DNA of 64,000 nt from Paenibacillus periandrae (lineage in GTDB: Bacteria > Bacillota > Bacilli > Paenibacillales > NBRC-103111). A program made the translations under genes and the position numbers. Under the pieces are notes generated by a model. The model did no database searches, was not told the DNA's origin, and was given only the letters and a program-made list of their open reading frames with translations. The stretch spans positions 124,001 through 188,000 of the forward strand of contig NZ_JAJNMU010000016.1 in the NCBI RefSeq assembly GCF_022458865.1, written 5' to 3'. Below, piece by piece: positions 8,534 through 16,307 of this stretch (its first letter is position 1; every line of letters starts with the position of its first letter).

Positions 8534-9535
8534 TTAGAGTACGACACGCACGCGCTCTCTTGCCGATTTCAGGCAGGCGTCGATCACACGCATATTTAAC
8601 ACAGCATCCGACGACTCATATCGAAGTGGTGTTCCATCCAGAATGCTGCGCCCCAGATCATCCGCCTGCAGTGCATATTGATTGACATAAGGCACTTCAA
8701 CTTCCCTGCGCTGACCACCCACTGTAACGATAAAATGATCGTCAGCATTTCCACGGGACACATAGGCGCTTGGTATTTCGATACGCCCTTCCGTTCCAAG
8801 GATTTCAAACATATTACGACCAGCTGCCCACATGCCGCAATCGAAGGTCAAGGCGACACTATTAGGAAACTCCAAAATGCCCGATGCCATCATATCGACA
8901 TTGTCGTGTTCTGGTGAAAAGAAAGCGTGCACAGTAGCAGCCTCAGGCTCTTGTCCCAATACCATACGAGCTGTACTGATCGGATATACGCCTACATCAT
9001 ACAGCGAACCGCCGCCCATTTCCTGATTGAATCTTACATTGCCTGTGTTTTTGGAGCTATTGAATGTAAAAGCACCATGGAGACCACGAATTTCACCGAT
9101 TTCACCGGATTGTATAATTTCTTTGATCATCGCATAACGCGGATGGTGACGATGCATAAATGCTTCTACCAGCTTCACGCCTGCCTTCTCACAAACGGCT
9201 ACCATCTCAGCGGCTTCTGCGGCATCCAGTGCAATCGGCTTTTCACATAAAACATGTTTACCCGCCTGAGCAGCTTTGATCGTCCATTCCTTATGCAGGT
9301 GATTCGGAAGCGGTATGTAAATGGCATCCAAGGTTTCATCATTTAATAGTGCTTCATAGCTGCCATAGGCTGTAGGAATTTGAAATTGTTCCGCCGTTTT
9401 CCTCGCATTGTCTTCGTTACGGCTTGCAATTGCGGCGACTTCTCCGGTTTGCGATTGCTGAATTCCCGGAATAACAGCTCTCTTGGCAATACCTGCGCAT
9501 CCGAGTACTCCCCAGCGCAATTTTTTTTGCGACAT
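8534..9535 (-). CDS. Gfo/Idh/MocA family oxidoreductase
   Basis: This NAD(P)-dependent sugar or cyclitol dehydrogenase (333 residues) has an N-terminal Rossmann domain (WGVLGCAGIAKRAVIPGI) and the family motif HVLCEKPIALDAAEA with the catalytic Lys. The C-terminal half is an alpha/beta domain (GGGSLYDVGVYPISTARMV). The start is ambiguous: ATG at 9535 lies 11 nt after GAGGAG, while a TTG at 9541 lies 5 nt after it. ATG was preferred. It is the first gene of an operon with the aldo/keto reductase and is transcribed divergently from the AraC regulator, which is its likely controller. Confidence 0.92.
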   Translation of the reverse strand: MSQKKLRWGVLGCAGIAKRAVIPGIQQSQTGEVAAIASRNEDNARKTAEQFQIPTAYGSYEALLNDETLDAIYIPLPNHLHKEWTIKAAQAGKHVLCEKPIALDAAEAAEMVAVCEKAGVKLVEAFMHRHHPRYAMIKEIIQSGEIGEIRGLHGAFTFNSSKNTGNVRFNQEMGGGSLYDVGVYPISTARMVLGQEPEAATVHAFFSPEHDNVDMMASGILEFPNSVALTFDCGMWAAGRNMFEILGTEGRIEIPSAYVSRGNADDHFIVTVGGQRREVEVPYVNQYALQADDLGRSILDGTPLRYESSDAVLNMRVIDACLKSARERVRVVL

Positions 9536-9554
9536 GTACAATCCATCTCCTCAA

Positions 9555-9645
9555 CCATTTATGTTAGTAAGACTATATTGCTATTATATTGAATGCTTAT
9601 TAAAATGAAAATAGAAGCTTTTTGCACATATATAAAACTATATTG
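9555..9645. promoter_or_regulatory. divergent promoter region with direct repeats
   Basis: The 130-nt divergent gap contains a minus-strand TATAAT (about 9590) with TTTTCA 17 nt upstream for the oxidoreductase operon. Two identical copies of ACTATATTG lie at 9573-9581 and 9637-9645, 64 nt apart. AraC-family proteins often bind direct half-sites, so these are candidate operator elements. Low certainty because the region is A/T-rich. Confidence 0.3.
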
Positions 9646-9666
9646 TTCTCAAGAAAGGTTCTATTT

Positions 9667-10506
9667 ATGAAAAAACAGCGAATTCTTCCGACATTGTCAG
9701 AGCATGTTTACTTTTGCTTACCGGAATCCGTTGGCTGGTACCAGCAGGACCCTTTCCATACTGTGGACCGCCAGGAAGGTGCACTGAACAATTTCAGTAT
9801 TCATCTCATTATTAGCGGCAAAGGCTACGTCGAAACCGCCTACGAGAAACATATGCTGACCGCTGGCGATGCTTTTCTTTATTTTCCGCTTCAGCGGCAG
9901 CGCTATTACTCCTCTCAGGAGGATCCGTGGGAAATTCGTTGGGTCCACTTTTATGGCTCCAGGCTTAGCGACTACTTGCTGGAAAGGGGGCTTCACCAAT
10001 CCCATTTGTGGACAGTTCGTCAGGTGAAGCCGCTTGAGCGTGCTCTTGATGAACTGCTTCTTGAAGCGGAGCTCAGTACCCTGTTTGAAATGACTCGACT
10101 CTCAACGCTCACTTATGCGGTAATTGCCGAATTCGTCAATCAAGCTGTGCCCTTGTCTACACAAAGAACTGCGGCGACCTCCGAATTGATTTTACAGCTG
10201 CTCCCTCGCATCCAGCAGGAGGCGTGCAAGCCGTTTGAGCTTGATTATTGGTCTGAGCAGGCTGGCGTCAGCACTTATTACTTTTGCAAGCTTTTTCGTA
10301 AGGTTACCCAAATGACTCCAATGACTTACGTGACGCTGTGCCGCCTGCAAAAAGCCAAGCAATGGCTGCTGGAGAAAAAAGAAATGACCATACGTCAAAT
10401 TTCATTCGATGCAGGTTACCCCAGCACAAGCTATTTCAACAAACGATTTCTTGAGCAGGAAGGTATGACGCCTACAGAATACCGGGAGCTGTATTGGAAG
10501 AATTAA
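9667..10506 (+). CDS. AraC family transcriptional regulator (cupin + HTH)
   Basis: This 279-residue regulator has an N-terminal cupin-type sugar-binding region (about 25-110, HLIISGKGYVETAYEKHMLTAGD without a signal peptide). The C-terminal AraC double helix-turn-helix spans about 180-279 (STYYFCKLFRKVTQMTPMTY, then DAGYPSTSYFNKRFLEQEG). The ATG at 9667 was chosen because AAGAAAGG precedes it; an in-frame ATG 15 codons earlier has no ribosome site. It is divergent from the Gfo/Idh/MocA and aldo/keto reductase operon and is the probable sugar-responsive activator of that operon. Confidence 0.9.
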   Translation: MKKQRILPTLSEHVYFCLPESVGWYQQDPFHTVDRQEGALNNFSIHLIISGKGYVETAYEKHMLTAGDAFLYFPLQRQRYYSSQEDPWEIRWVHFYGSRLSDYLLERGLHQSHLWTVRQVKPLERALDELLLEAELSTLFEMTRLSTLTYAVIAEFVNQAVPLSTQRTAATSELILQLLPRIQQEACKPFELDYWSEQAGVSTYYFCKLFRKVTQMTPMTYVTLCRLQKAKQWLLEKKEMTIRQISFDAGYPSTSYFNKRFLEQEGMTPTEYRELYWKN

Positions 10507-10668
10507 CTGATTACTCTCTCAAAAGGAGATAAATTCACACCTATAGGAGCATCTCTCCGTTGACCCGCCGCTTGTAAGCAAGCCAAGATAGCTGCATAAT
10601 GAGGTAAATTATTGTATGATCAAATAAACACACGACTATGACTACACAGATTTACGGAGGAGCTTGTT

Positions 10669-12825
10669 ATGAAATCTCTTGTACTTGCAGAAAAACCGAG
10701 CGTTGCCAAAGAAATCGCGCGTGTTCTCGGCTGCACCCAGAAACAAAAGCATTATATAGAGGGACCTAAATATGTCGTAACCTGGGCATTGGGTCATCTC
10801 GTAACCTTGGCTGAACCGGAGGATTATGATTCCAAATACAAAGCTTGGGAGCTCGATCAGCTTCCGCTGCTGCCTGAACGGATGAAGCTTAAGGTCATTA
10901 AGGAAACGACACCTCAGTTTCGCGCCATTGCTCAATTAGCCAAGCGTAACGATCTTAACCAGCTTATTATAGCTACCGACGCAGGACGAGAAGGCGAGCT
11001 TGTAGCCCGTTGGATTATGGAAGAGATTCACTGGCGCAAGCCTTTTCAACGCTTGTGGATTTCCTCGCAAACCGATAAAGCGATTCTCGACGGTTTTGCC
11101 AAGCTGAAGCCGGGTCGTGACTACGATAACCTGTATCAATCAGCTGTATGCCGTGCAGAAGCGGATTGGTTGATTGGTCTCAATATTACGCGGGCACTTA
11201 CCTGCAAATATAATGCACAGCTTGCTGCCGGACGTGTACAAACCCCCACTCTATCGATGCTGATGGAAAAAGAAAAGGAGATACGTGCCTTTCAATCCAA
11301 GGATTACTGGCTGCTCAGGACACAGCTGGGTGGTTTTCAGGCAATGTGGAGAGGGAAGCACAATCCGGACGGCCGTTTGTTCGACAAAGCGGCAGCAGAT
11401 ACGTTGTTAAATCGGGTTAAAGGTGCTCAAGCGAAGGTTAGTCAATTGAAAATGACCGAAAGGTCGGAGCCTCATCCGCTAGCCTACGATCTGACCGAGC
11501 TGCAGCGGGACGCCAATCGTAAATACGGATTTTCAGCCAAGCAAACCTCAAATCTGCTGCAGCGTCTATATGAGCAGTACAAGCTGGTCACCTACCCGCG
11601 AACGGACTCCAGATATTTGACATCGGATATGGTTCCGACTCTGAAGGGACGCTTGGATGCCATTTGTATACAAACCTATGCAGAACTTGTCAGACCGCTG
11701 CTCAACAAGCCTCTGAACATAACCAAGCGGATCGCAGATGATAGTAAAGTATCCGATCACCATGCCATCATTCCAACGGAGCAAACGCCGCTGCTTCATA
11801 TTTTAAGCCATGATGAACGTCGATTGTACGATCTGATCGCGCGGCGCTTTATCGCCTTGTTTTATCCTGCATATCGTTATGATGAAACGGCTGTCAGCAT
11901 CGATATAGGCGGCGAGAGCTTTTATGCCAAGGGACGCGTCACCAAGGAGGCCGGATGGAAAAGTGTCTACGGGCAGGAGTTAGTCCCGTCCGAGCAGGAA
12001 GATGAGGATACTCGGGATGAAGATTCAGGAGGCTCACAGTCGTTACCCAAATTGCAATCGGGTCAAGTCATCCCGGATCATCGCTGCACCTTGGAAAAGC
12101 ATGCAACCAAGCCCCCTTCCCGATATACCGAAGCTTCTCTGCTGTCCGTTATGGAGAAGCATAAATTGGGAACGCCTGCAACCCGGGCCGATATTATCGA
12201 AAAGCTGCTTTCCACCGATACAATCGAACGGAAAATGAATGTGCTTCAGCCTACCGGCAAGGGCGCGCAATTAATCGAGCTGGTCGTACCCTCACTGCGT
12301 TCACCGGAGCTGACTGCCAAGTGGGAGTTGGAGCTTGAACATATCGCCAAAGGAACGGGCAGCATGAAAACCTTTTTGAAAGCTATCCGTGAGCAAACGA
12401 CTGCTATGGTTCAAGCCGTCAAACAAAGTACAATCGAATACAAGCCGCATAATCTTACCCATTCCAAATGTCCAGATTGCGGTAAAAATTTACAGGAAAT
12501 CAAGAGCAAACGCGGCAAGCTGCTCGTCTGTATCGATAGGGAGTGCGGCTATAAGCGGGCTGGCGAACCTATGCTGTCCAACAAGCGTTGTATGCAATGC
12601 CATAAGAAAATGGAAATTCACACGGGAAAAGCCGGTAAATACGCACAATGCCGTCATTGCAACGTCATTGAGATGCTAAGCGATGAGCCACGTGCAGGCG
12701 GTAAAGCCGCCAAAAGAAACAGCGCCCAACTGATCAACCAATTCAGCGATAACGTCGCTGTAGGCTCCAGTCTGGAAGAGGCACTAAAAGCCGCGATGCA
12801 AAAGAAGCAGAACCCGGAATCTTAA
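10669..12825 (+). CDS. topB: DNA topoisomerase III
   Basis: This 718-residue type IA topoisomerase decatenates and relaxes negatively supercoiled DNA and works with RecQ-type helicases. The N-terminal Toprim domain starts LVLAEKPSVAKEIARVL and has the metal site ATDAGREGEL near residue 105. The catalytic Tyr309 lies in LVTYPRTDSRYL. The C-terminus carries two zinc-ribbon-like units: Cys601/604/621/626 and Cys641/644/661/664. The start follows ACGGAGGAG with a good spacer. It is monocistronic. B. subtilis-type TopB enzymes have the same length and organisation. A long inverted repeat follows it. Confidence 0.95.
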   Translation: MKSLVLAEKPSVAKEIARVLGCTQKQKHYIEGPKYVVTWALGHLVTLAEPEDYDSKYKAWELDQLPLLPERMKLKVIKETTPQFRAIAQLAKRNDLNQLIIATDAGREGELVARWIMEEIHWRKPFQRLWISSQTDKAILDGFAKLKPGRDYDNLYQSAVCRAEADWLIGLNITRALTCKYNAQLAAGRVQTPTLSMLMEKEKEIRAFQSKDYWLLRTQLGGFQAMWRGKHNPDGRLFDKAAADTLLNRVKGAQAKVSQLKMTERSEPHPLAYDLTELQRDANRKYGFSAKQTSNLLQRLYEQYKLVTYPRTDSRYLTSDMVPTLKGRLDAICIQTYAELVRPLLNKPLNITKRIADDSKVSDHHAIIPTEQTPLLHILSHDERRLYDLIARRFIALFYPAYRYDETAVSIDIGGESFYAKGRVTKEAGWKSVYGQELVPSEQEDEDTRDEDSGGSQSLPKLQSGQVIPDHRCTLEKHATKPPSRYTEASLLSVMEKHKLGTPATRADIIEKLLSTDTIERKMNVLQPTGKGAQLIELVVPSLRSPELTAKWELELEHIAKGTGSMKTFLKAIREQTTAMVQAVKQSTIEYKPHNLTHSKCPDCGKNLQEIKSKRGKLLVCIDRECGYKRAGEPMLSNKRCMQCHKKMEIHTGKAGKYAQCRHCNVIEMLSDEPRAGGKAAKRNSAQLINQFSDNVAVGSSLEEALKAAMQKKQNPES

Positions 12826-12835
12826 TGATCCAATG

Positions 12836-12886
12836 AAACAATCCCCATTCAGCCTTGTGCGATTCTCGGCTTGATGGGGATTGTTT
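12836..12886. terminator. 13-bp inverted repeat between convergent genes
   Basis: AAACAATCCCCAT (12836-12848) and its exact complement (12874-12886) flank a 25-nt loop containing AGCC/GGCT. It lies between topB and the convergent P-loop gene. There is no long T run on either side, so a bidirectional terminator is likely but not certain. Confidence 0.55.
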
Positions 12887-12911
12887 GGCTGCTGCTCTTG
12901 ATTTCTTATTT

Positions 12912-13517
12912 TCACTTGACATCAAGCTCTGAATCTCCGTATATAAACTTTGCAACCGAATTTATGCTCTCATCAGTTAATGGAGCCGAGTTATCAACAT
13001 AAAGAACAGAAGAATCCGGGATATTCCATTTAATGTCTCGGACAATAAGCGTTCGGCTGAATTCATCCCAATTTGTCAGCTTCCAGTCATCAAGCGATGA
13101 GCCTCTTTCCTGAATACGCTCATAGTAGCTCGTTTGGTCAGCAAGATGAACAAAAACCACTTTCACTGCGACATCAGCAACAGAAGCACCTATGCCTTCT
13201 AGCTCGTTAACCAGCCACTCCTCGCTTTCAGTCTCCTTCGTAAAGGGACCGATCACAAAAGCATCCGATCCAAGCTCCACATTTTCCAGTGCGGCATCCA
13301 TCGTTATCCGATAGCCCAAATCGCGGCACAATGTCTTGTAGGTCATTGAATCCCGATCCTCCGGGTCTTGACCGGCAAGCTTCATGAGTGCTACGGCTGC
13401 TGGCCGTAATAAGGTGTCCATATCAAATATAGCCGCACGGGACCGTTTGGCCAAGGCTTTCGCGATGGTTGTTTTACCGGCCCCGGCAGGACCTAAGAAA
13501 AATACAAGTTTTCGCAT
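12912..13517 (-). CDS. P-loop ATPase / small-molecule kinase-like protein
   Basis: This 201-residue cytoplasmic protein begins with a perfect Walker A (GPAGAGKTT at residues 9-17) and an AIFDMDTLLRP segment resembling the acceptor site of shikimate/gluconate/adenylylsulfate-type kinases. The RIQERGSSLDDWKL segment resembles a lid. These features place it in the AAA_33 / P-loop kinase group; the phosphate acceptor cannot be deduced. It is the last gene of a minus-strand group that begins with the epimerase at 14775. It starts 25 nt after the 103-residue hypothetical gene. Confidence 0.7.
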   Translation of the reverse strand: MRKLVFFLGPAGAGKTTIAKALAKRSRAAIFDMDTLLRPAAVALMKLAGQDPEDRDSMTYKTLCRDLGYRITMDAALENVELGSDAFVIGPFTKETESEEWLVNELEGIGASVADVAVKVVFVHLADQTSYYERIQERGSSLDDWKLTNWDEFSRTLIVRDIKWNIPDSSVLYVDNSAPLTDESINSVAKFIYGDSELDVK

Positions 13518-13541
13518 CCGAAGTGACCATCCTCCCCCTGT

Positions 13542-13853
13542 CTAGCTTACCATCGACAACAGCTTCGGCTTGACGTTCTGTTCATAATAATGGATAAGCT
13601 GTGCCTTCTCATCTGCCGTGAATTGGTATTCACAGTCTCGCCCTTCATCCTGTGGCACAATTTGCGCAATTTCCCCTGCATATGTACAAAATATCAATGC
13701 TGTCAGTTCCGTAAAATCGTCCGGCAGCGCCATACCTTCTTCCAACTCCAAATGCAGCTCCACATCGATCCACTGCTTATCACGAATTTCGACCGTTGCC
13801 CGCATCTGATGAAACCGCAATTCTGCATAATCCAAAGAGCCGAATTGAATCAT
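13542..13853 (-). CDS. hypothetical protein, 103 residues
   Basis: I do not recognise a family. The product is acidic and soluble, starts MIQFGSLDYAELRFHQMRA, and has a mixed beta-then-helical pattern with a C-terminal helix (AQLIHYYEQNVKPKLL). ACGGAGG precedes the ATG with a suitable spacer. It lies between the epimerase gene (22 nt) and the P-loop kinase-like gene (24 nt) on the same strand, consistent with one operon. Confidence 0.7.
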   Translation of the reverse strand: MIQFGSLDYAELRFHQMRATVEIRDKQWIDVELHLELEEGMALPDDFTELTALIFCTYAGEIAQIVPQDEGRDCEYQFTADEKAQLIHYYEQNVKPKLLSMVS

Positions 13854-13875
13854 TTTGTTACCTCCGTTGTCTTTT

Positions 13876-14775
13876 TTACGATTGCTTTTTTAAAAGATTG
13901 GCACAGGCCATATCGATCGTAGGGTATAGATACGAAAAATCATAGTCAATCGCCAGCAGAGGTATAGCTCGCTGACCCTTGAGCAGCAGGACCGACATCT
14001 CCCCAAACATAAGCTTCATCATAAAAGCAGGAACTGGAAACCAATGCCGGGTGCGCAGCGCTTTGGCTATCGCTTTACCCATTTCGTCATTCGTCACAGC
14101 CTGCGGAGAAGTCGCGTTAATTTGTTCAATAATATCTTCATTTTCGATACAGAAATCAATAAGCCGGCATAAATCGTCGATATGAATCCATGAAATAATC
14201 TGCTTGCCGCTGCCAACTCGACCTCCGATGCCAAGCTTATATGGTGTTAACAGCTTGGGGAAAGCGCCACCATCGAGACCCAAAACAATACCCAATCGCA
14301 GCTTGACGATTCTTGTATTGCGGATCTCATCCATCGCGGCTTCCCACTTCTCAACAACACCTGAAAGAAAGTCCTCTACATTCGGGTCACTGTGCTCAAC
14401 AAAGCTGCCACGTTCCGACGTACCATAAATGGATACACCTGAAGCGTTGATAACGACCGACGGTTTTTGCTCCATTCGTTCTACGATACTAGCAATTTGC
14501 GCAACAGCGTCAAGTCTGGAGTTCAGAATTCTCCCCTTCGCTTCGTCAGTCCAACGCTGATTAATCGATTCGCCCGCTAAATTTACGATCACATCTGTAC
14601 CTGTCATGACTTTTATATCATTTTTCAACTCCGACCATGTAGCATGTCGAATTAATGGATTGGTAGAGGTGAGTTTTTTGCGAGAAATCAAGATCAGTGA
14701 ATATTTACGTTCAAGGAAATATTGGGTCAAATGCTGACCGATAAATCCCGAACTGCCTGCTATGGCAATTTTCAT
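13876..14775 (-). CDS. TIGR01777-type NAD-dependent epimerase/dehydratase (YfhF/YfcH-like)
   Basis: This 299-residue short-chain dehydrogenase-like protein has an extended Rossmann fold (MKIAIAGSSGFIGQHL), the conserved IVNLAGESINQRWT and NASGVSIYG segments, and the characteristic C-terminal domain (WFPVPAFMMKLMFGEM...LLKGQRAIP). This pattern matches the YfcH/YfhF family of uncharacterised sugar-nucleotide epimerase-like proteins. The start at 14775 follows AAGGTGGGG; an upstream in-frame ATG 13 codons earlier lacks a ribosome site. First gene of a three-gene minus-strand group. Confidence 0.9.
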   Translation of the reverse strand: MKIAIAGSSGFIGQHLTQYFLERKYSLILISRKKLTSTNPLIRHATWSELKNDIKVMTGTDVIVNLAGESINQRWTDEAKGRILNSRLDAVAQIASIVERMEQKPSVVINASGVSIYGTSERGSFVEHSDPNVEDFLSGVVEKWEAAMDEIRNTRIVKLRLGIVLGLDGGAFPKLLTPYKLGIGGRVGSGKQIISWIHIDDLCRLIDFCIENEDIIEQINATSPQAVTNDEMGKAIAKALRTRHWFPVPAFMMKLMFGEMSVLLLKGQRAIPLLAIDYDFSYLYPTIDMACANLLKKQS

Positions 14776-14867
14776 CCGTGGTTTCCCCACCTTCGATTGA
14801 TATGTGTTTCTCATTATATAACAAACAGCTCCAAAGAACCAAAATTCCTGCTGAATGTCAATAAATT

Positions 14868-14973
14868 AAAAAAGACCGGAATCCCAGTAACTGGAACGTA
14901 ACCCGGATACAAGCACTTTTCATTAAAGTGTTGATAATCCCGGTTACTTCTGCTACTTGCGGACTCTGGTCTT
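14868..14973 (-). terminator. large nested hairpin (about 100 nt) ending in a T run
   Basis: On the minus strand, AAGACC near 14973 pairs with GGTCTT ending at 14872 and is followed by six T residues, so this can terminate the upstream esterase gene. Inside it are a 13-bp extended outer stem with one mismatch, an 11-position stem (GTAACCCGGAT/ATCCCGGTTAC, one mismatch) and a tip GCACTTT/AAAGTGT. It is far larger than a typical terminator. Confidence 0.6.
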
Positions 14974-14978
14974 GTGGC

Positions 14979-15770
14979 TTAATGGGCTAAATAGGATTGA
15001 ATAAAGCGTAAAGCATCTGGCAGATGCTCCTTCCAATAGGTCCAATTGTGCTCGCCTTCAAACTGCTCGTACGTATGCGTGTAGCCAATAGTCTTGAGAT
15101 GCTGATGAAAATCCTGATTCATCGTGTACAAATAATCACTTGTCCCACAATTCATATACAAGGCCGGACATCGACCGTCCTGCATTCGTAAATTGGCGAC
15201 TAGCTGCGGGTCATACGACTCCGCATACGGTCCATGGAGCGGTCCAATCATCCGGCCGACATCAGAACGAGCAAATTGATCTTTCAAATGCTGGCTTGAT
15301 ACCAGACCTCCTGATAGGCTTGCTGCTGCTCCAAACCGTTCAGGATGCCGCAAGGCAAGCGATACAGCCCCAAATCCGCCCATCGACAAGCCGCAGAGCA
15401 CTCGCTGAACACTGCTGTCGATTGTTCGATAGTGCCTGTCAATCTCAGGAACCAGATCGTAGATAAAATATTGCTCGAAATTACCCGTACCATCGTACCA
15501 ATCCATATAAAAGGTGCCTTGACCATAACCGCCGTCACTAGGCATAACAACAATACTTGGAATGAGTTCGCCGTTGTTCATCAGTTGATCCAGAGTTTGC
15601 TCAGCATTCCCTTTGAGCATCCAACTGGACTCACTTCCGTGCATACCGTGCAGTAAATAAATAACTGGATACCGCTGCTCCGACTGCTCATATCCCGCCG
15701 GCACATAAACGAAGCATGACTTCCGAGCGTACAACGCCCCGGAGAAAAAAGAATGCGGCTGTATACTCAA
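14979..15770 (-). CDS. alpha/beta-hydrolase, putative esterase (esterase D-like)
   Basis: This cytoplasmic serine esterase (about 263 residues) has the nucleophile elbow GLSMGGFG and a C-terminal catalytic His in EGEHNWTYW. The oxyanion segment is YLLHGMHGSESSW. The fold and motifs match the esterase D / tributyrin esterase group, which removes short acyl groups from sugars or glutathione-type adducts. The start is best placed at a TTG at 15770, because GGGAGG lies 8 nt before it. A TTG seven codons earlier has no ribosome site. It is encoded just after ytxJ on the same strand. Confidence 0.88.
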   Translation of the reverse strand: MSIQPHSFFSGALYARKSCFVYVPAGYEQSEQRYPVIYLLHGMHGSESSWMLKGNAEQTLDQLMNNGELIPSIVVMPSDGGYGQGTFYMDWYDGTGNFEQYFIYDLVPEIDRHYRTIDSSVQRVLCGLSMGGFGAVSLALRHPERFGAAASLSGGLVSSQHLKDQFARSDVGRMIGPLHGPYAESYDPQLVANLRMQDGRCPALYMNCGTSDYLYTMNQDFHQHLKTIGYTHTYEQFEGEHNWTYWKEHLPDALRFIQSYLAH

Positions 15771-15793
15771 AAGATCGATCCTCCCATTCAAGC

Positions 15794-16135
15794 TTAATTA
15801 AGAACTGCTGTGATGTGAGCCTCGGTTACAGCCCAGTGTGAAGTGTTCCATACCGATTCTTTATCTTTAACATACAAAATTTGCGGAGAAGCATGCTTGA
15901 CACCTGTATCCTCAGCAATTTGGTTTGAAACCGGACGGGATTCAATTACCTTGACAAGTACATAATCAACCTGTTCGTTTGGTTGTTTGCTCAAATAGTT
16001 TTCAAACTCTTGCAGGGCATTAGCACTTACCGGGCAGGTCGTACTGTGCTTAAGCACAACTACCGGCTTTTCGGATGAACCTTCAAATAATTGGTTCCAT
16101 TCTTCCTGACTATCAATTTCTCTCCACTGGCTCAT
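15794..16135 (-). CDS. ytxJ: bacillithiol system redox-active protein YtxJ
   Basis: This 113-residue thioredoxin-fold monothiol protein has its active-site Cys in VLKHSTTCPVSANAL. The CPVS motif and preceding HST are the hallmark of YtxJ, proposed to de-bacillithiolate proteins as a bacilliredoxin-like factor. The VSNQIAEDTGVKHASPQILY segment holds the cis-Pro. AGGAGGAAT precedes the ATG. It is encoded immediately upstream of the esterase, probably on one transcript. Confidence 0.88.
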   Translation of the reverse strand: MSQWREIDSQEEWNQLFEGSSEKPVVVLKHSTTCPVSANALQEFENYLSKQPNEQVDYVLVKVIESRPVSNQIAEDTGVKHASPQILYVKDKESVWNTSHWAVTEAHITAVLN

Positions 16136-16202
16136 ATTTCATTCCTCCATATTTCTACAAATCATTTTGTATTTAACAACCAATTTACGCTTTTTTGTCG
16201 TA

Positions 16203-16242
16203 AAAGTGAAGGCATCCACAGCTTTATAGCTTGGGGATGCCT
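16203..16242 (-). terminator. terminator of the ABC exporter operon
   Basis: An 8-bp stem AGGCATCC/GGATGCCT (16210-16217 with 16235-16242) has an inner AGCT/AGCT pairing. On the minus strand it is followed by TTCACTTTT. It lies 65 nt after the stop codon of the last exporter-operon gene. Confidence 0.6.
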
Positions 16243-16307
16243 AAGGAGTAGCGTGGTCGCCGCCTCTGTTCTATAATCATTTTACCATATTCATGTTTGA
16301 TAATAAA

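Noticed and set aside
10507..10668. Terminator or riboswitch between the AraC gene and topB
   Set aside because: Only weak short stems (GGAGAT/ATCTCC-like, GCTTG/CAAGC) and no T run; no known leader motif recognised.
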